A stretch of DNA of 6,356 nt from Bacteroidales bacterium UBA1733 (GTDB lineage: Bacteria > Bacteroidota > Bacteroidia > Bacteroidales > UBA3663), in assembly GCA_002315795.1 (NCBI GenBank), contig DCIF01000071.1, positions 1-6,356 on the forward strand, given 5' to 3'. Within the stretch, counting starts at the first letter, position 1; every line of letters starts with the position of its first letter. Below, in pieces: positions 6,130 to 6,356 of the stretch. The notes beneath the pieces are model-generated. The model ran no database searches, was not told the origin of the DNA, and worked only from the letters and a program-made list of their open reading frames with translations. The position numbers and the translations under genes are program-made.

Positions 6130-6356
6130 TCAGTCAATCTGATTCTCCACGTATTCTCCCAGTATCATGAAATCTGTCGTGAATGGCATGATTGCATCAA
6201 GCGCTTTCTTATACTGCAGATAATCAGTGAAAGTCAGATCTACGAAGAAACGGTATTCCCACTCACGACCAATGATTGGCATTGACTGAATCTTAGTGAG
6301 GTTCATATCGTAGAAAGAGAGGATCGAAAGTACCTTGGTAAGACTTCCCTGCTCAT
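6130..6356 (-). CDS. pheA: Prephenate dehydratase, C-terminal ACT domain (N-terminus outside window)
   Basis: The last 74 complete codons of a gene enter from the right edge and end with TGA at 6130-6132. The translation has the pattern of the phenylalanine-sensing ACT domain of prephenate dehydratase: EQGSLTKVLSIL (first helix), then NLTKIQSMP, then REWEYRFFVD and a final helix and strand (LGEYVEN). PheA converts prephenate to phenylpyruvate; the ACT domain normally binds phenylalanine and shuts the enzyme down. The catalytic dehydratase domain is not in the window. The family motif ESRP, needed for Phe binding in E. coli PheA, reads QSMP here, so feedback may differ or this may be the Bacteroidetes norm. 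It is the most upstream visible gene of the aromatic operon. Identification relies on one domain, but the neighbours fit exactly. Confidence 0.92.
   Translation of the reverse strand, partial: EQGSLTKVLSILSFYDMNLTKIQSMPIIGREWEYRFFVDLTFTDYLQYKKALDAIMPFTTDFMILGEYVENQID

Noticed and set aside
5338..6285. Long plus-strand open frame of 315 codons opposite the aminotransferase and pheA end
   Set aside because: It lies antisense to a clear aminotransferase, crosses the tandem repeat, and its translation is rich in His, Ile and Arg with no recognisable domain, as expected for a shadow frame.
1..6356. CRISPR array, tRNA/rRNA, insertion sequence, toxin-antitoxin or defence genes
   Set aside because: Nearly all bases lie in the six minus-strand genes; no spaced direct repeats, transposase motifs, terminal inverted repeats or RNA-gene signatures were seen.

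Overview
The window holds five genes and part of a sixth, all on the minus strand and read from high to low coordinates. They look like a Bacteroidales chromosome, probably Prevotella or a close relative. The evidence is the gene order pheA, aminotransferase, DAHP synthase fused to a C-terminal chorismate mutase, tyrA; the lack of convincing Shine-Dalgarno sequences; the moderate GC content; and short AT-rich heptamer repeats between genes. Species cannot be fixed from this sequence alone.

Right part (2990-6356): a compact phenylalanine/tyrosine biosynthesis operon. It starts with the C-terminal ACT (regulatory) domain of prephenate dehydratase, cut by the window edge. Next come a fold-type I PLP aminotransferase, a bifunctional DAHP synthase/chorismate mutase, and a short prephenate (or arogenate) dehydrogenase without an ACT domain. 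Together they cover the first shikimate-pathway step, the chorismate branch point and both terminal arms. Spacers are 42, 68 and 3 bp. The 42-bp spacer is mostly a 7-bp tandem repeat and the 68-bp spacer contains small palindromes.

Middle (1140-2978): eleven bases after tyrA begins an inner-membrane protein with about five N-terminal helices and a periplasmic LtaS-type sulfatase-fold domain, probably a phosphoglycerol or other phosphoalcohol transferase. It has no obvious link to aromatic amino acids, and a Gram-negative host would not be expected to make lipoteichoic acid.

Left (1-1106): a secreted alpha/beta-hydrolase with a signal peptide and an extra N-terminal beta-rich domain. It runs off the left edge before its catalytic histidine. 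All spacers are under 70 bp, so one long transcript is possible, but no promoter or terminator could be called with confidence.

The region is mostly ordinary metabolism and I see no convincing undescribed system. The points worth a second look are residue-level departures (aminotransferase NPTG Asn to Met, an unusual TyrA coenzyme loop and missing His motif, a degenerate ACT ESRP motif), two AT-rich tracts (one between genes, one inside a coding sequence), and the LtaS-like enzyme behind an amino-acid operon.
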